Source of the DNA: an uncultured Cellvibrio sp.
GTDB taxonomy: Bacteria > Pseudomonadota > Gammaproteobacteria > Pseudomonadales > Cellvibrionaceae
Length of the DNA stretch: 7,206 bases
Assembly: GCA_946481735.1 (NCBI GenBank)
Contig: CAMLOU010000176.1
Location: 1 to 7,206, forward strand
Reading direction: 5' to 3'
The notes under the pieces were generated by a model. That model was given only the letters and a program-made list of their open reading frames with translations. It did no database searches and was not told the DNA's origin. Position numbers and translations under genes: made by a program. Shown here in pieces: positions 1 to 6,151 of the stretch (the first letter of the stretch is position 1; each line of letters begins with the position of its first letter).

Positions 1-1
1 T

Positions 2-1267
2 AATGCTGTCGGCGCACGTACGCCGAATTTTGGCAATGAAGCCACATCTGAACGTGACAGGGTTACTTTGGCGATTGCCGAATTAATTTATCCGGAAGCT
101 GGTGAACCAGGTAACTTAGAGGGTATAAATGCAGGCAGTTTTAGTGCTATTACACCGGCGGGTACCATGCAAAATACCACTGTCTCCTGGAACGAAGTGG
201 GCACGATTCGCTTGCAAGCGGAACTTGCTGATGATGATTATTTAGGAGCGGGTGATTTAGTAGAGCTGATACCCAGCGGGCCTGTTGGGCGTTTTTACCC
301 CGATCACTTTGAACTTGGATTTGTTGAAGCTGAGAACAGTTGTGATTCTTTTAGCTATATGAACGAAGGAATCAATTTAATCTATCGAGTAGAAGCGCGC
401 GCGGTGGGCGGTAGCGTAACCACCAATTATCATTCGGAGATTTATTCAGATACAGCAGAGAGCGTGTATCACGCAGAGCATGGCAATCAAACTAATCTCA
501 GTGAACGCGTGATGGCTTCAGTCAGCACCTGGACCAATGGCATCATGGATTTTGATACCAGCAATCCGGCAACGATGTTTACAGTAATTCGCCAGCCAAC
601 CGGTGCACCGGATGGTCCTTACATGGATGTGCAACTGGGCCTCAGCTTTGAGGATACGCTTGATAACCGACAATTGACCGGTCTGAATATGAACGCCGCT
701 ACCTTGGGCGATTGTGGTAGCGAAAATAATTGCAATGCGCTTCAACTTGGTGATTCACTGGCATTTGTTTATGGTCGTATGCATATCAAGGATGCATTTG
801 GTTCGGAAAATTCACCCTTGCCCATGTTCTGGCAAACCGAATTCTGGAACGGTAATAATTTTGTATTAAATAATGCGGATAACTGCACGCAATTGCCGCT
901 AACAAGCGTGAATTTTATCGATTCCGCCAGCAGCGTGAATGCAGCAAGCGATACGATCAGCGTAACGCGTAACGGTGTAACCTCTGTTTTTAATTTTGCT
1001 GACCCCAATCCTGCTAACGTGGCAGGCGACGGCCTTACCACCACAGCCATTGCTTTTCAGAATGGACGTGCTGGCATTCAATACGGCGCACCAGGTGCGC
1101 AAGTTACCTATCCCATTCTGATTGACCTGTCCGGCTTGCCCCATCTTCAATACGACTGGAACCAGGATACGAACTACACAGATCCCTTCTTGCCGCGTGT
1201 TGAGATACGCTTCTCCAACTACCGCGGTCATGATCGAATTATTTACTGGCGAGAAGACTTCCGTTAA
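2..1267 (+). CDS. MshQ-like MSHA pilus-associated protein (DUF6701), C-terminal part, 5'-truncated
   Basis: The reading frame is open from the first complete codon of the window to a TAA at 1265-1267. About 421 C-terminal residues are visible and the true start lies upstream; the TTG at 68 is only an internal codon. The sequence resembles the C-terminal DUF6701 region of MshQ, a large exported protein encoded in MSHA type IV pilus clusters. Supporting features are the early segment FYPDHFEL, a beta-rich Asn/Thr/Gly-rich composition, scattered cysteines (SCDSF, GDCGSENNC, DNCTQ) that could form disulfides outside the cytoplasm, and the closing segment YRGHDRIIYWREDF, which is very like the end of MshQ proteins. 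No membrane segment is visible in this part. Family knowledge gives the pilus link. The exact role of MshQ is not well defined, and the upstream msh genes that would confirm the context lie outside the window. Confidence 0.8.
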   Translation, partial: NAVGARTPNFGNEATSERDRVTLAIAELIYPEAGEPGNLEGINAGSFSAITPAGTMQNTTVSWNEVGTIRLQAELADDDYLGAGDLVELIPSGPVGRFYPDHFELGFVEAENSCDSFSYMNEGINLIYRVEARAVGGSVTTNYHSEIYSDTAESVYHAEHGNQTNLSERVMASVSTWTNGIMDFDTSNPATMFTVIRQPTGAPDGPYMDVQLGLSFEDTLDNRQLTGLNMNAATLGDCGSENNCNALQLGDSLAFVYGRMHIKDAFGSENSPLPMFWQTEFWNGNNFVLNNADNCTQLPLTSVNFIDSASSVNAASDTISVTRNGVTSVFNFADPNPANVAGDGLTTTAIAFQNGRAGIQYGAPGAQVTYPILIDLSGLPHLQYDWNQDTNYTDPFLPRVEIRFSNYRGHDRIIYWREDFR

Positions 1268-1272
1268 CACGG

Positions 1273-1303
1273 TTGACTGGCGTAGTATGGATTAACGTAA
1301 TTT
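1273..1303 (+). promoter_or_regulatory. Weak candidate promoter before the DUF2721 gene
   Basis: TTGACT (1273-1278) matches the -35 consensus at five of six positions. TAATTT (1298-1303) is a possible -10, but the spacer is 19 bases, longer than the ideal 17. It lies in the 63-base gap after the MshQ-like gene. The downstream gene could equally be read through from upstream. Confidence 0.25.
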
Positions 1304-1330
1304 TCGTCATTCATTAGTCGAGGTAACACT

Positions 1331-1726
1331 ATGGAGATGACCATCACCACGCCCAGCCTCCTGTTTCCCGCCATTTCTTTATTGTTGTTGGCTTACACTA
1401 ATCGCTTCGTCACCCTGACGAACGTTATTCGCCAGTTAAGCGCATCAGAAGGCTCGCCCTCCAAGGAAATTGTACGCAGGCAAATTGTTGGCTTACGTAA
1501 ACGTTTGCAGATTATTCGGCTGATGCAAGCGAGCGGTGTTATGTCATTTGTGTTCTGCACACTTTCTATGTTCGCCCTGTTACTTCAATTTTATTTACTC
1601 GGCCAGTTCCTTTTTGCGGTAAGCCTGATTCTGTTGGTAGTGTCTTTGTTGTTCTCTTTCTATGAAGTCAATATCTCAACTAACGCGATCAACATTGAGT
1701 TAGAAAAGTTTGACGAAAAGCATTAA
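1331..1726 (+). CDS. DUF2721 family small inner-membrane protein
   Basis: This 131-residue protein is predicted to sit in the inner membrane. Hydrophobic segments lie at about residues 8-24, 66-88 and 91-111. A basic, amphipathic stretch (about 45-64, with RRQ and RKRLQIIR) lies between the first and second and probably faces the cytoplasm. The NRFVTLTNVIRQL segment after the first helix and the FSFYEVNISTNAINIELE segment after the last are typical of DUF2721 proteins, whose biochemical role is unknown. The ATG at 1331 is supported by a GAGGT ribosome site at 1320-1324, six bases upstream. The length is normal for the family. The gene lies 63 bases after the MshQ-like gene on the same strand, but I see no functional link between them. 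It converges on the gcvR-like gene. Confidence 0.82.
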   Translation: MEMTITTPSLLFPAISLLLLAYTNRFVTLTNVIRQLSASEGSPSKEIVRRQIVGLRKRLQIIRLMQASGVMSFVFCTLSMFALLLQFYLLGQFLFAVSLILLVVSLLFSFYEVNISTNAINIELEKFDEKH

Positions 1727-1770
1727 AGCAAGTCTTGGTTTTTAAGATCTTGCCGATTGGCAGTGCGTTA

Positions 1771-1804
1771 GTTTTCCATGAAACCCGTGGGCTTCATGGA
1801 AAAC
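1771..1804. terminator. Perfect 12-bp inverted repeat between convergent genes, possible bidirectional terminator
   Basis: Arms 1771-1782 (GTTTTCCATGAA) and 1793-1804 (TTCATGGAAAAC) are exact reverse complements around a 10-base loop. The hairpin lies 44 bases after the DUF2721 stop and 29 bases before the end of the convergent gcvR-like gene. Neither strand has a run of T directly after the stem, so classic intrinsic termination is not certain. The T-rich part of the repeat is inside the stem itself. Position favours a shared terminator or a 3'-end stabilising structure. Confidence 0.55.
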
Positions 1805-1833
1805 GTGTTCGTACCCTCAATCCAAATCAAGAA

Positions 1834-2373
1834 TCAATGAACCGGCGGCGCTTCCAGGCGAATATCCACCGCCAGCTCATCCGCAATCAAATCCAACTGA
1901 TCATGAAGCGCATCCATATCCACACTCTCCGGCACCTCAATAATCCCCGTAGCCTCAAATAACGGCTCACCCGACCAAGGCATACTGGAATAAGAAGTTT
2001 CCAGTTCATCCATGTTAATATTGCGCCCCGCAAAGGCCTGGGCAATCTCGTAGACAATACCCGGACGATCATTACCGACAACGCTGAAATGAAACTCGCG
2101 GCAAGCCGTTTTTTCCGCCGCCACAGCATTTTCGACGATGATCTTTAACCCTTTACCGGACAGCCCCTGCAAGGCATCGCGCAGGCTTTCCTGATGCTCA
2201 GCGGCAACCGCCACTTGCAGGATACCGGCAAACTTGCCAGCCAGATGCGCCATGCGGCTTTCCAACCAGTTGCCGTGATGCTGGCTGATGGTGTGGGCTA
2301 ACAGCTCGACCACGCCGGGTTTGTCATCACTGATGACGGTCAATACAAGGTAGGTAGTTGCTGGGGTATTCAC
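1834..2373 (-). CDS. gcvR: GcvR-type regulator with two ACT domains
   Basis: This 179-residue cytoplasmic protein has two ACT domains. The first is at about residues 8-80, with the ligand-loop motif SDDKPGVV (15-22). The second is at about 93-170, with GNDRPGIV (100-107). The pair, the NW-LESRMAHLAGKFAGI segment after the first loop and the overall length (E. coli GcvR is about 190) all match the GcvR family. In E. coli, GcvR binds GcvA and blocks activation of the glycine cleavage operon when glycine is scarce; no partner gene is visible here. The start is GTG at 2373, with AAGGA (2381-2385, minus strand) seven bases upstream and a good promoter just beyond. The gene is single, divergent from yheU and convergent with the DUF2721 gene. 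Some double-ACT proteins of this type regulate other processes, so the family is surer than the exact target. Confidence 0.82.
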   Translation of the reverse strand: MNTPATTYLVLTVISDDKPGVVELLAHTISQHHGNWLESRMAHLAGKFAGILQVAVAAEHQESLRDALQGLSGKGLKIIVENAVAAEKTACREFHFSVVGNDRPGIVYEIAQAFAGRNINMDELETSYSSMPWSGEPLFEATGIIEVPESVDMDALHDQLDLIADELAVDIRLEAPPVH

Positions 2374-2403
2374 AGGTTAATCCTTATTGTTAATGATGCC
2401 CTG

Positions 2404-2432
2404 AGTATAACCCCGCTGGATGCATCTGAAAA
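2404..2432 (-). promoter_or_regulatory. Sigma70-like promoter for the gcvR-like gene
   Basis: On the minus strand, TTTTCA (2432-2427) and TATACT (2409-2404) are separated by exactly 17 bases. They match the -35 and -10 consensus at four and five of six positions. Transcription would start near 2397, giving a leader of about 24 bases that includes the AAGGA ribosome site. Confidence 0.6.
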
Positions 2433-2493
2433 ACCATTGCGGCAAAAACAGAATTGACATGGCGACCCCAAACCGGCGTCCAGGAGAAAACCC

Positions 2494-2727
2494 GTGATTA
2501 TTCCACCCCAATCCCTGTCAGCCGATGCGCTGCACGGTTTGATAGAAGAGTTTATTACCCGCGAGGGAACTGACTACGGATGGGATGAAGTGCCGCTGGC
2601 AACCAAAGTCGAACAGGTGCGGCGCCAGATAGAAAAAGGCGATGTGGTGATTGTCTTTGATAGCGCCAGCGAGACCGTCAGTTTATTAACGCGTCGCGAC
2701 GCACAATCGCTGTCCGACGATGCATAA
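2494..2727 (+). CDS. yheU: YheU family protein (UPF0270)
   Basis: This small cytoplasmic protein of 77 residues resembles E. coli YheU (about 72 residues) in length and sequence. It opens with MIIPPQSLSADALHGLIEEFITREGTDYG; the conserved IP-L---L--LIEEF--REGTDYG pattern and the later VEQVRRQIEKGDVVIVFD are diagnostic by eye. The function of the family is not known. Translation starts at a GTG (2494) preceded by AGGAG at 2482-2486 with seven bases between, a strong site. It is the first gene of a compact operon, and its last eight bases overlap the start of the hydrolase gene. In E. coli, yheU also lies beside an alpha/beta hydrolase gene (yheT), though that hydrolase is of a different type. 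A convincing promoter was not found in the 120-base divergent region shared with gcvR. Confidence 0.87.
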   Translation: MIIPPQSLSADALHGLIEEFITREGTDYGWDEVPLATKVEQVRRQIEKGDVVIVFDSASETVSLLTRRDAQSLSDDA

Positions 2728-3370
2728 CATCATCAGGAATATACCCGCTCAAACACCGCTGGCGACGCTGTTCCTGTCCCATGGTGCCGGTGCGCCAATG
2801 GATAGTGATTTTATGGAAACGATAAGCACACTGCTGTGCCAGAGAGGCTGTGAAGTGGTGCGCTTTGAGTTTCCTTACATGGCTGAACGGCGTAAAAGCG
2901 GTAAAAAATCCCCGCCCAACAGAACCGATATCTTGCTGGACACCTGGCGGCAGGTTTTGGCGGAACAGTGCCACACGTTAGCCGCTGACCGACCCTTGTT
3001 GATTGGCGGTAAGTCACTGGGTGGACGTATGGCAAGCATGGTTGCCGACGAATTACCGGTGGATGGGCTGGTGTGCCTGGGATACCCTTTCCATCCGCCC
3101 GGCAAGCCGAAGAATTTGCGCACTGAACATTTGCAAAGACTGACCACGCCGACCCTGATAGTTCAGGGCGCCCGTGACCCCTTGGGCAATGCCCAGGAAG
3201 TCAGTGGCTATGCGCTACCGGCTGGTATACAGATACAATGGCTGCCTGACGGCGACCACGATTTTAAACCCCGCGTTAAATCCGGTTATACCCAGGCGCA
3301 ACATTGGGAACAGGCCAGCGATTTGACCCTCGATTTTATTCATTCCCTCACCAAAAAGAGTCTTGTGTGA
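2720..3370 (+). CDS. Alpha/beta hydrolase of the KANL3/Tex30 type
   Basis: This 216-residue predicted cytoplasmic hydrolase has no signal peptide. The oxyanion-region motif SHGAGAPMDSDFM (from residue 20) and the strand FEFPYM followed by a basic loop (AERRKSGKKSPP) are typical of the bacterial Tex30/KANL3-like group. The nucleophile elbow is GGKSLGGRMA with Ser99. Asp153 (GARDPLG) and His180 (DGDHDFKP) complete a likely catalytic triad in the usual order. The substrate is unknown, and related proteins are mostly annotated only as hydrolases or dienelactone-hydrolase-like. The ATG at 2720 overlaps the end of yheU by eight bases and has no clear ribosome site of its own, so translation is probably coupled. 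The stop overlaps the start of rlmM by four bases. This places the enzyme in one transcript with an rRNA methyltransferase, though a functional link is not shown. Confidence 0.85.
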   Translation: MHNIIRNIPAQTPLATLFLSHGAGAPMDSDFMETISTLLCQRGCEVVRFEFPYMAERRKSGKKSPPNRTDILLDTWRQVLAEQCHTLAADRPLLIGGKSLGGRMASMVADELPVDGLVCLGYPFHPPGKPKNLRTEHLQRLTTPTLIVQGARDPLGNAQEVSGYALPAGIQIQWLPDGDHDFKPRVKSGYTQAQHWEQASDLTLDFIHSLTKKSLV

Positions 3371-4419
3371 ATCATTTATTTTTACATTGCCGGCCCGGTT
3401 TCGAGAAAGAATGTGCTGCCGAAATAACGGATATTGCCGGCGAGTCGGGTATTTATGGCTACAGTAAAACCAAAGACGGCAGCGCCTATGTGTTGTTTAT
3501 CACCCATGAACCCACAGCGGCTCAGCACTTGATCCAGTCTATTCGGTTTCGACAATTGATTTTTATTCGACAGTGGTTTGTAAGTGGCCCGGCGCTGACG
3601 CATTTACCGGTAACGGATCGTGTAACGCCGTTGTTGGCGGCGGCGAGTGATCTACCATCGGTGCGCGAACTGATCATTGAAACGGTGGACACCAATGAAG
3701 GAAAAGAACTGTCGACCTTGAGCAAAAAATTTCTTGCACCGTTTACCAAAGCGTTGCAAACCAAAAAATTATTGGACGAAAAAAGCCCATGGCGTTTGCA
3801 TCTGGTGTTTATCAGCGGAACAGAAGCCTATCTCGGCGTAAGTCCGCTCAATAACAGTTCGGCCTGGTCGATGGGTATTCCGCGTTTGCGCTTGCCTAAA
3901 TCGGCGCCCAGTCGTGCCACATTAAAACTGGAAGAAGCCTGGCATCACTTCATCCCTGCCGCCGAGTGGGATCAACGTCTGGCGCACAGTATGCGCGCGG
4001 TGGACCTGGGTGCAGCGCCCGGTGGCTGGACCTGGCAACTGGTTCAGCGTGGTATGTTTGTTGATGCCGTAGACAACGGCCCTATGGATCAAACACTGAT
4101 GGATTCTGGCCAGGTGAAACATCAGCGGCTGGATGGCTTTGTGTATGAGCCCAAAAAAGCCGTGGACTGGCTGGTGTGCGATATTGTGGATAAGCCTGCG
4201 CGAGTTACCAGTTTGATCTGCAAATGGGCCGCTAAAGGTTATTGTCGCGAGGCGATCTTCAACCTCAAGTTACCGATGAAGCAGCGCTACGTTGAAGTCA
4301 AAAAGTGCGAACGCCGCATCGCTGATGACCTGCGGGCGCTCGGATTAAAATTGGAGATTCAATTTAAGCAGTTGTACCATGATCGCGAAGAGGTGACCGG
4401 GCATCTGCGGATCTATTGA
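3367..4419 (+). CDS. rlmM: 23S rRNA C2498 2'-O-ribose methyltransferase RlmM
   Basis: RlmM transfers a methyl group from S-adenosylmethionine to the 2'-OH of C2498 in 23S rRNA before ribosome assembly is complete. The protein is 350 residues (E. coli about 366). It starts MNHLFLHCRPGFEKECAAEI, nearly the E. coli N-terminus, which fixes the start at GTG 3367. An upstream in-frame ATG at 3304 would add 21 residues not seen in the family. An N-terminal THUMP-like RNA-binding part is followed by a Rossmann-fold methyltransferase. The SAM motif is AVDLGAAPGGWTWQL, with Asp213. The K-D-K-E catalytic set can be read as Lys187 (ATLKLEEAW), Asp272 (VCDIVDKP), Lys301 (NLKLPMK) and Glu342 (REEVTGH). The gene overlaps the hydrolase gene by four bases (GTGA), with a weak AAGAG ribosome site at 3356-3360, indicating coupled translation at the end of the operon. 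Confidence 0.95.
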   Translation: MNHLFLHCRPGFEKECAAEITDIAGESGIYGYSKTKDGSAYVLFITHEPTAAQHLIQSIRFRQLIFIRQWFVSGPALTHLPVTDRVTPLLAAASDLPSVRELIIETVDTNEGKELSTLSKKFLAPFTKALQTKKLLDEKSPWRLHLVFISGTEAYLGVSPLNNSSAWSMGIPRLRLPKSAPSRATLKLEEAWHHFIPAAEWDQRLAHSMRAVDLGAAPGGWTWQLVQRGMFVDAVDNGPMDQTLMDSGQVKHQRLDGFVYEPKKAVDWLVCDIVDKPARVTSLICKWAAKGYCREAIFNLKLPMKQRYVEVKKCERRIADDLRALGLKLEIQFKQLYHDREEVTGHLRIY

Positions 4420-4449
4420 TGTTTAGTGAGGGATGAGTGAACGATAGAG

Positions 4450-4471
4450 GGTTTGACCGCATCGTCAAACC
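4450..4471. terminator. Perfect 8-bp hairpin between rlmM and the convergent gene, possible bidirectional terminator
   Basis: GGTTTGAC (4450-4457) and GTCAAACC (4464-4471) pair exactly around a six-base loop. The structure sits 30 bases after the rlmM stop and ends one base before the stop codon of the minus-strand gene. No T run follows directly on either strand; the nearest on the plus strand (4488-4493) is 16 bases away and inside the opposing gene. Confidence 0.5.
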
Positions 4472-4472
4472 A

Positions 4473-4868
4473 TCAATGAAAGGCGCTTTTTTCTGACGTG
4501 GCGTGTTGCAAGATCCACTCGGCAAGTACCGCCCAGTCTTCAATCAGTCCGCGCAGAATTTTGATATGCTGAGGCGGTAAATCTTTTTTAGCGACGGCGT
4601 GGTTACCGATATCCGTCAGTGCGGCCACAATTTTACCAACCGTTTCCGCGCCCAATAGATTAACCACCTCGGTATTCAAATGCATTTCCCCTGTGTGGCT
4701 TCCTATGGTAGCTTCCGGTGGTGCAAAATGAACCGTATCAATAGTTTTTTTCAACGCAAAAGCAAGCTGCGGGTTATTATTGCGCAATAACCGAAAAGTA
4801 AGTTCCAGTACCTGGCGGCTGAACATGTCGGGCGGTTGGTGATACATAAAGTGTGTGTTCCGAGACAT
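4473..4868 (-). CDS. Unrecognised small protein, predicted alpha-helical
   Basis: I do not recognise this 131-residue protein. It has no signal peptide, membrane segment or known catalytic motif. It reads as mainly helical. Amphipathic stretches lie at about 15-46 (MFSRQVLELTFRLLRNNNPQLAFALKK, written here in part), 67-90 and 100-124 (HIKILRGLIEDWAVLAEWIL). A looser His/Pro-containing middle (about 47-64) separates them. The ATG at 4868 has GGGGAA (4883-4878, minus strand) nine bases upstream. Met8 and Met15 are possible shorter starts, but I see no good ribosome site before either. The even amino-acid composition and the lack of any open competing frame argue for a real gene. It stands alone, convergent with rlmM and divergent from tusA, with 150 bases to the tusA start. 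The role is unknown. Confidence 0.68.
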   Translation of the reverse strand: MSRNTHFMYHQPPDMFSRQVLELTFRLLRNNNPQLAFALKKTIDTVHFAPPEATIGSHTGEMHLNTEVVNLLGAETVGKIVAALTDIGNHAVAKKDLPPQHIKILRGLIEDWAVLAEWILQHATSEKSAFH

Positions 4869-5018
4869 CGAACAGGGTTCCCCGGCGGTTGTTTATTTGT
4901 TGGCTATGGCTGACGCAACGAATCCGCATTGGCTCAACCTCATGTCGTGCAATTATCCTAAATCAAGTGTAGCAATCGACAAGTGATTTGCCCGCCTGTT
5001 CATAGACGAAGTGAGACT

Positions 5019-5252
5019 ATGAAACGAGAGATCGATAAATTTTTGGATGCGTCCGGCTTGCTGTGCCCGGAGCCAGTCATGCTGTTACATAAAACCATGC
5101 GCGATGCGGCGGTGGGGGATGTCATAGAAGTAATTGCCACAGACCCTTCAACTACGCGGGATATACCGAAATTTTGCCATTTTCTGGGCCATGAATTACT
5201 GGAGCAGGAACAGCGGGACAAGCACTATGTGTTTTACATTTGTAAGCGCTAG
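5019..5252 (+). CDS. tusA: Sulfur carrier protein TusA
   Basis: TusA accepts persulfide sulfur from the cysteine desulfurase IscS and hands it to the TusBCD relay for 2-thiolation of tRNA wobble uridine; it also feeds other sulfur pathways. The protein is 77 residues (E. coli 81). It carries the family signature DASGLLCPEPVMLLHKTMR, in which Cys16 is the active cysteine of the C-P-x-P motif. The DPSTTRDIPKFCHFLGHELL segment is also typical. The start at ATG 5019 matches the family N-terminus. A GTG at 4983 would add 12 unrelated residues without a ribosome site. The ribosome site is weak (GAAG at 5008-5011). TTGGCT (4929-4934) and TATCCT (4954-4959), with a 19-base spacer, are a poor promoter candidate. 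The gene is single here, flanked by two minus-strand genes of unknown function. Confidence 0.95.
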   Translation: MKREIDKFLDASGLLCPEPVMLLHKTMRDAAVGDVIEVIATDPSTTRDIPKFCHFLGHELLEQEQRDKHYVFYICKR

Positions 5253-5289
5253 CGAACGTGTGGTTATTTAATCAACAGAATCTGGTTGT

Positions 5290-5345
5290 ACAATTTTTTA
5301 CAAGTAGCGCTAAAAATTGTGATGTTACGCATGTAATCCATGCGT
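5290..5345. repeat. Two inverted repeats downstream of tusA
   Basis: An A/T-rich repeat pairs ACAATTTTT (5290-5298) with AAAAATTGT (5312-5320) around 13 bases. Seven bases later, ACGCATG (5327-5333) pairs with CATGCGT (5339-5345) around TAATC. Both lie in the 200-base gap between tusA and the convergent minus-strand gene. Neither is followed by a T run on the plus strand. They may be 3'-end structures of the tusA transcript or protein-binding sites; the sequence alone does not decide. Confidence 0.45.
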
Positions 5346-5399
5346 TGGGAAATGTTGTTTTAAAAGGATTTGGATTATTGCGACGGAAAATCAAGCCAA

Positions 5400-5439
5400 C
5401 CGCATCCGTCATATGACGATGCGGCTGTGGATGGTTTTT
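5400..5439. terminator. Hairpin between tusA and the convergent gene, likely bidirectional terminator
   Basis: CCGCATC (5400-5406) pairs with GATGCGG (5418-5424). Inside, after one bulged C, GTC pairs with GAC around an ATAT loop. On the plus strand a TTTTT run (5435-5439) follows ten bases after the stem. On the minus strand a shorter T run (5390-5387) follows at a similar distance. The gap between stem and T run is larger than usual for an intrinsic terminator, but the position between two convergent genes fits termination of both. Confidence 0.5.
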
Positions 5440-5452
5440 GGTCAGTCTTTAA

Positions 5453-6151
5453 TCAGACGCCATCAACCAGCATGGATATAGCAGCCAGTGCTTCCGGGTC
5501 TTCCGCTTTGATCTTGTTGGCGATCTGATGCTGGAAAAAATAACGGAAATTATCGCTTGCCTGGGCCGGATACAGACAATCATCACCCGGTAATACCGGT
5601 GTGCTGATCACCTTGGCCTGGTCAGTCAACATGCCATAGATGCTGCCATCATTCAGCAAGCGCCAGCTGACAACTTCAACCAATGACAACCGATTATTGC
5701 CTGGACTGGCCAGTACGGCGTGGGTGCCGATGGTATCGGGCAACTCCTGCACAATATCATCGTCATTTTCGCACTGCAGTTCGTAATACTCGGCCGCCGT
5801 TTCCAGTTCAACTATCTTGTGGATCGGAGCCTCGAAAAAGACCTCATCGATACCCTGGTCATAATAACCCTCCCAGTGACCGTTCAAGGGATCACAAATA
5901 TCGGGGCAGGGCACTATGTCATTTAGCCATGGCACCAATCCAACGACTTCTCCATTGGCCCGCAATCCCCAGCAGAGGATTTTGAGACTGAAGAGTTTGT
6001 CGGAGCTGGTGTCGTTTGAGTAGAGCATTTCGAGCCCGTCAAGCTCGGGGGCCAGACGGATAAAACGCTCTTCGTGGAGTGCAGAGAAGGATTTACCGGT
6101 GAAGATATCCACGACATTATTCATGTTGTGGCCTGTGTCTGAGGTCTTCAT
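5453..6151 (-). CDS. Unrecognised 232-residue protein with an internal repeat, divergent from pdxB
   Basis: I do not recognise the family. The protein appears soluble and acidic, with no signal peptide or membrane helix. Two segments look duplicated. KILCWGLRANGEVVGLVPW (57-75) and EVVSWRLLNDGSIYGMLTD (159-177) share W-x-L-x3-G-x3-G at a constant offset of 102 residues (W61/W163, G67/G169, G71/G173), which suggests two copies of a small beta-rich domain. Between them, PCPDICDPLNGHW (81-93) has Cys82, Cys86 and His92, a possible but unproven metal site. The start is ATG 6151, with AGGGGG (6164-6159, minus strand) seven bases upstream. A frame extending to GTG 6226 has no ribosome site and would begin at about the predicted transcription start. 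Met10 (MNNVVDIF) is a second possible start. The gene is convergent with tusA and divergent from pdxB. Confidence 0.72.
   Translation of the reverse strand: MKTSDTGHNMNNVVDIFTGKSFSALHEERFIRLAPELDGLEMLYSNDTSSDKLFSLKILCWGLRANGEVVGLVPWLNDIVPCPDICDPLNGHWEGYYDQGIDEVFFEAPIHKIVELETAAEYYELQCENDDDIVQELPDTIGTHAVLASPGNNRLSLVEVVSWRLLNDGSIYGMLTDQAKVISTPVLPGDDCLYPAQASDNFRYFFQHQIANKIKAEDPEALAAISMLVDGV

Noticed and set aside
899..1270. Long minus-strand open frame (123 codons) inside the MshQ-like gene
   Set aside because: It is wholly antisense to a well-supported coding frame, matches no known protein and has no ribosome site.
1735..1962. Open frame of 75 codons on the plus strand after the DUF2721 gene
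   Set aside because: It runs through the hairpin and across the 3' end of the gcvR-like gene on the other strand. It has no ribosome site and encodes a low-complexity basic peptide, so it is a shadow frame.
2454..2459. Perfect -35 hexamer TTGACA upstream of yheU
   Set aside because: No acceptable -10 element lies 15-19 bases downstream; the region there is G+C-rich and includes the ribosome site. It was therefore not called as a promoter.
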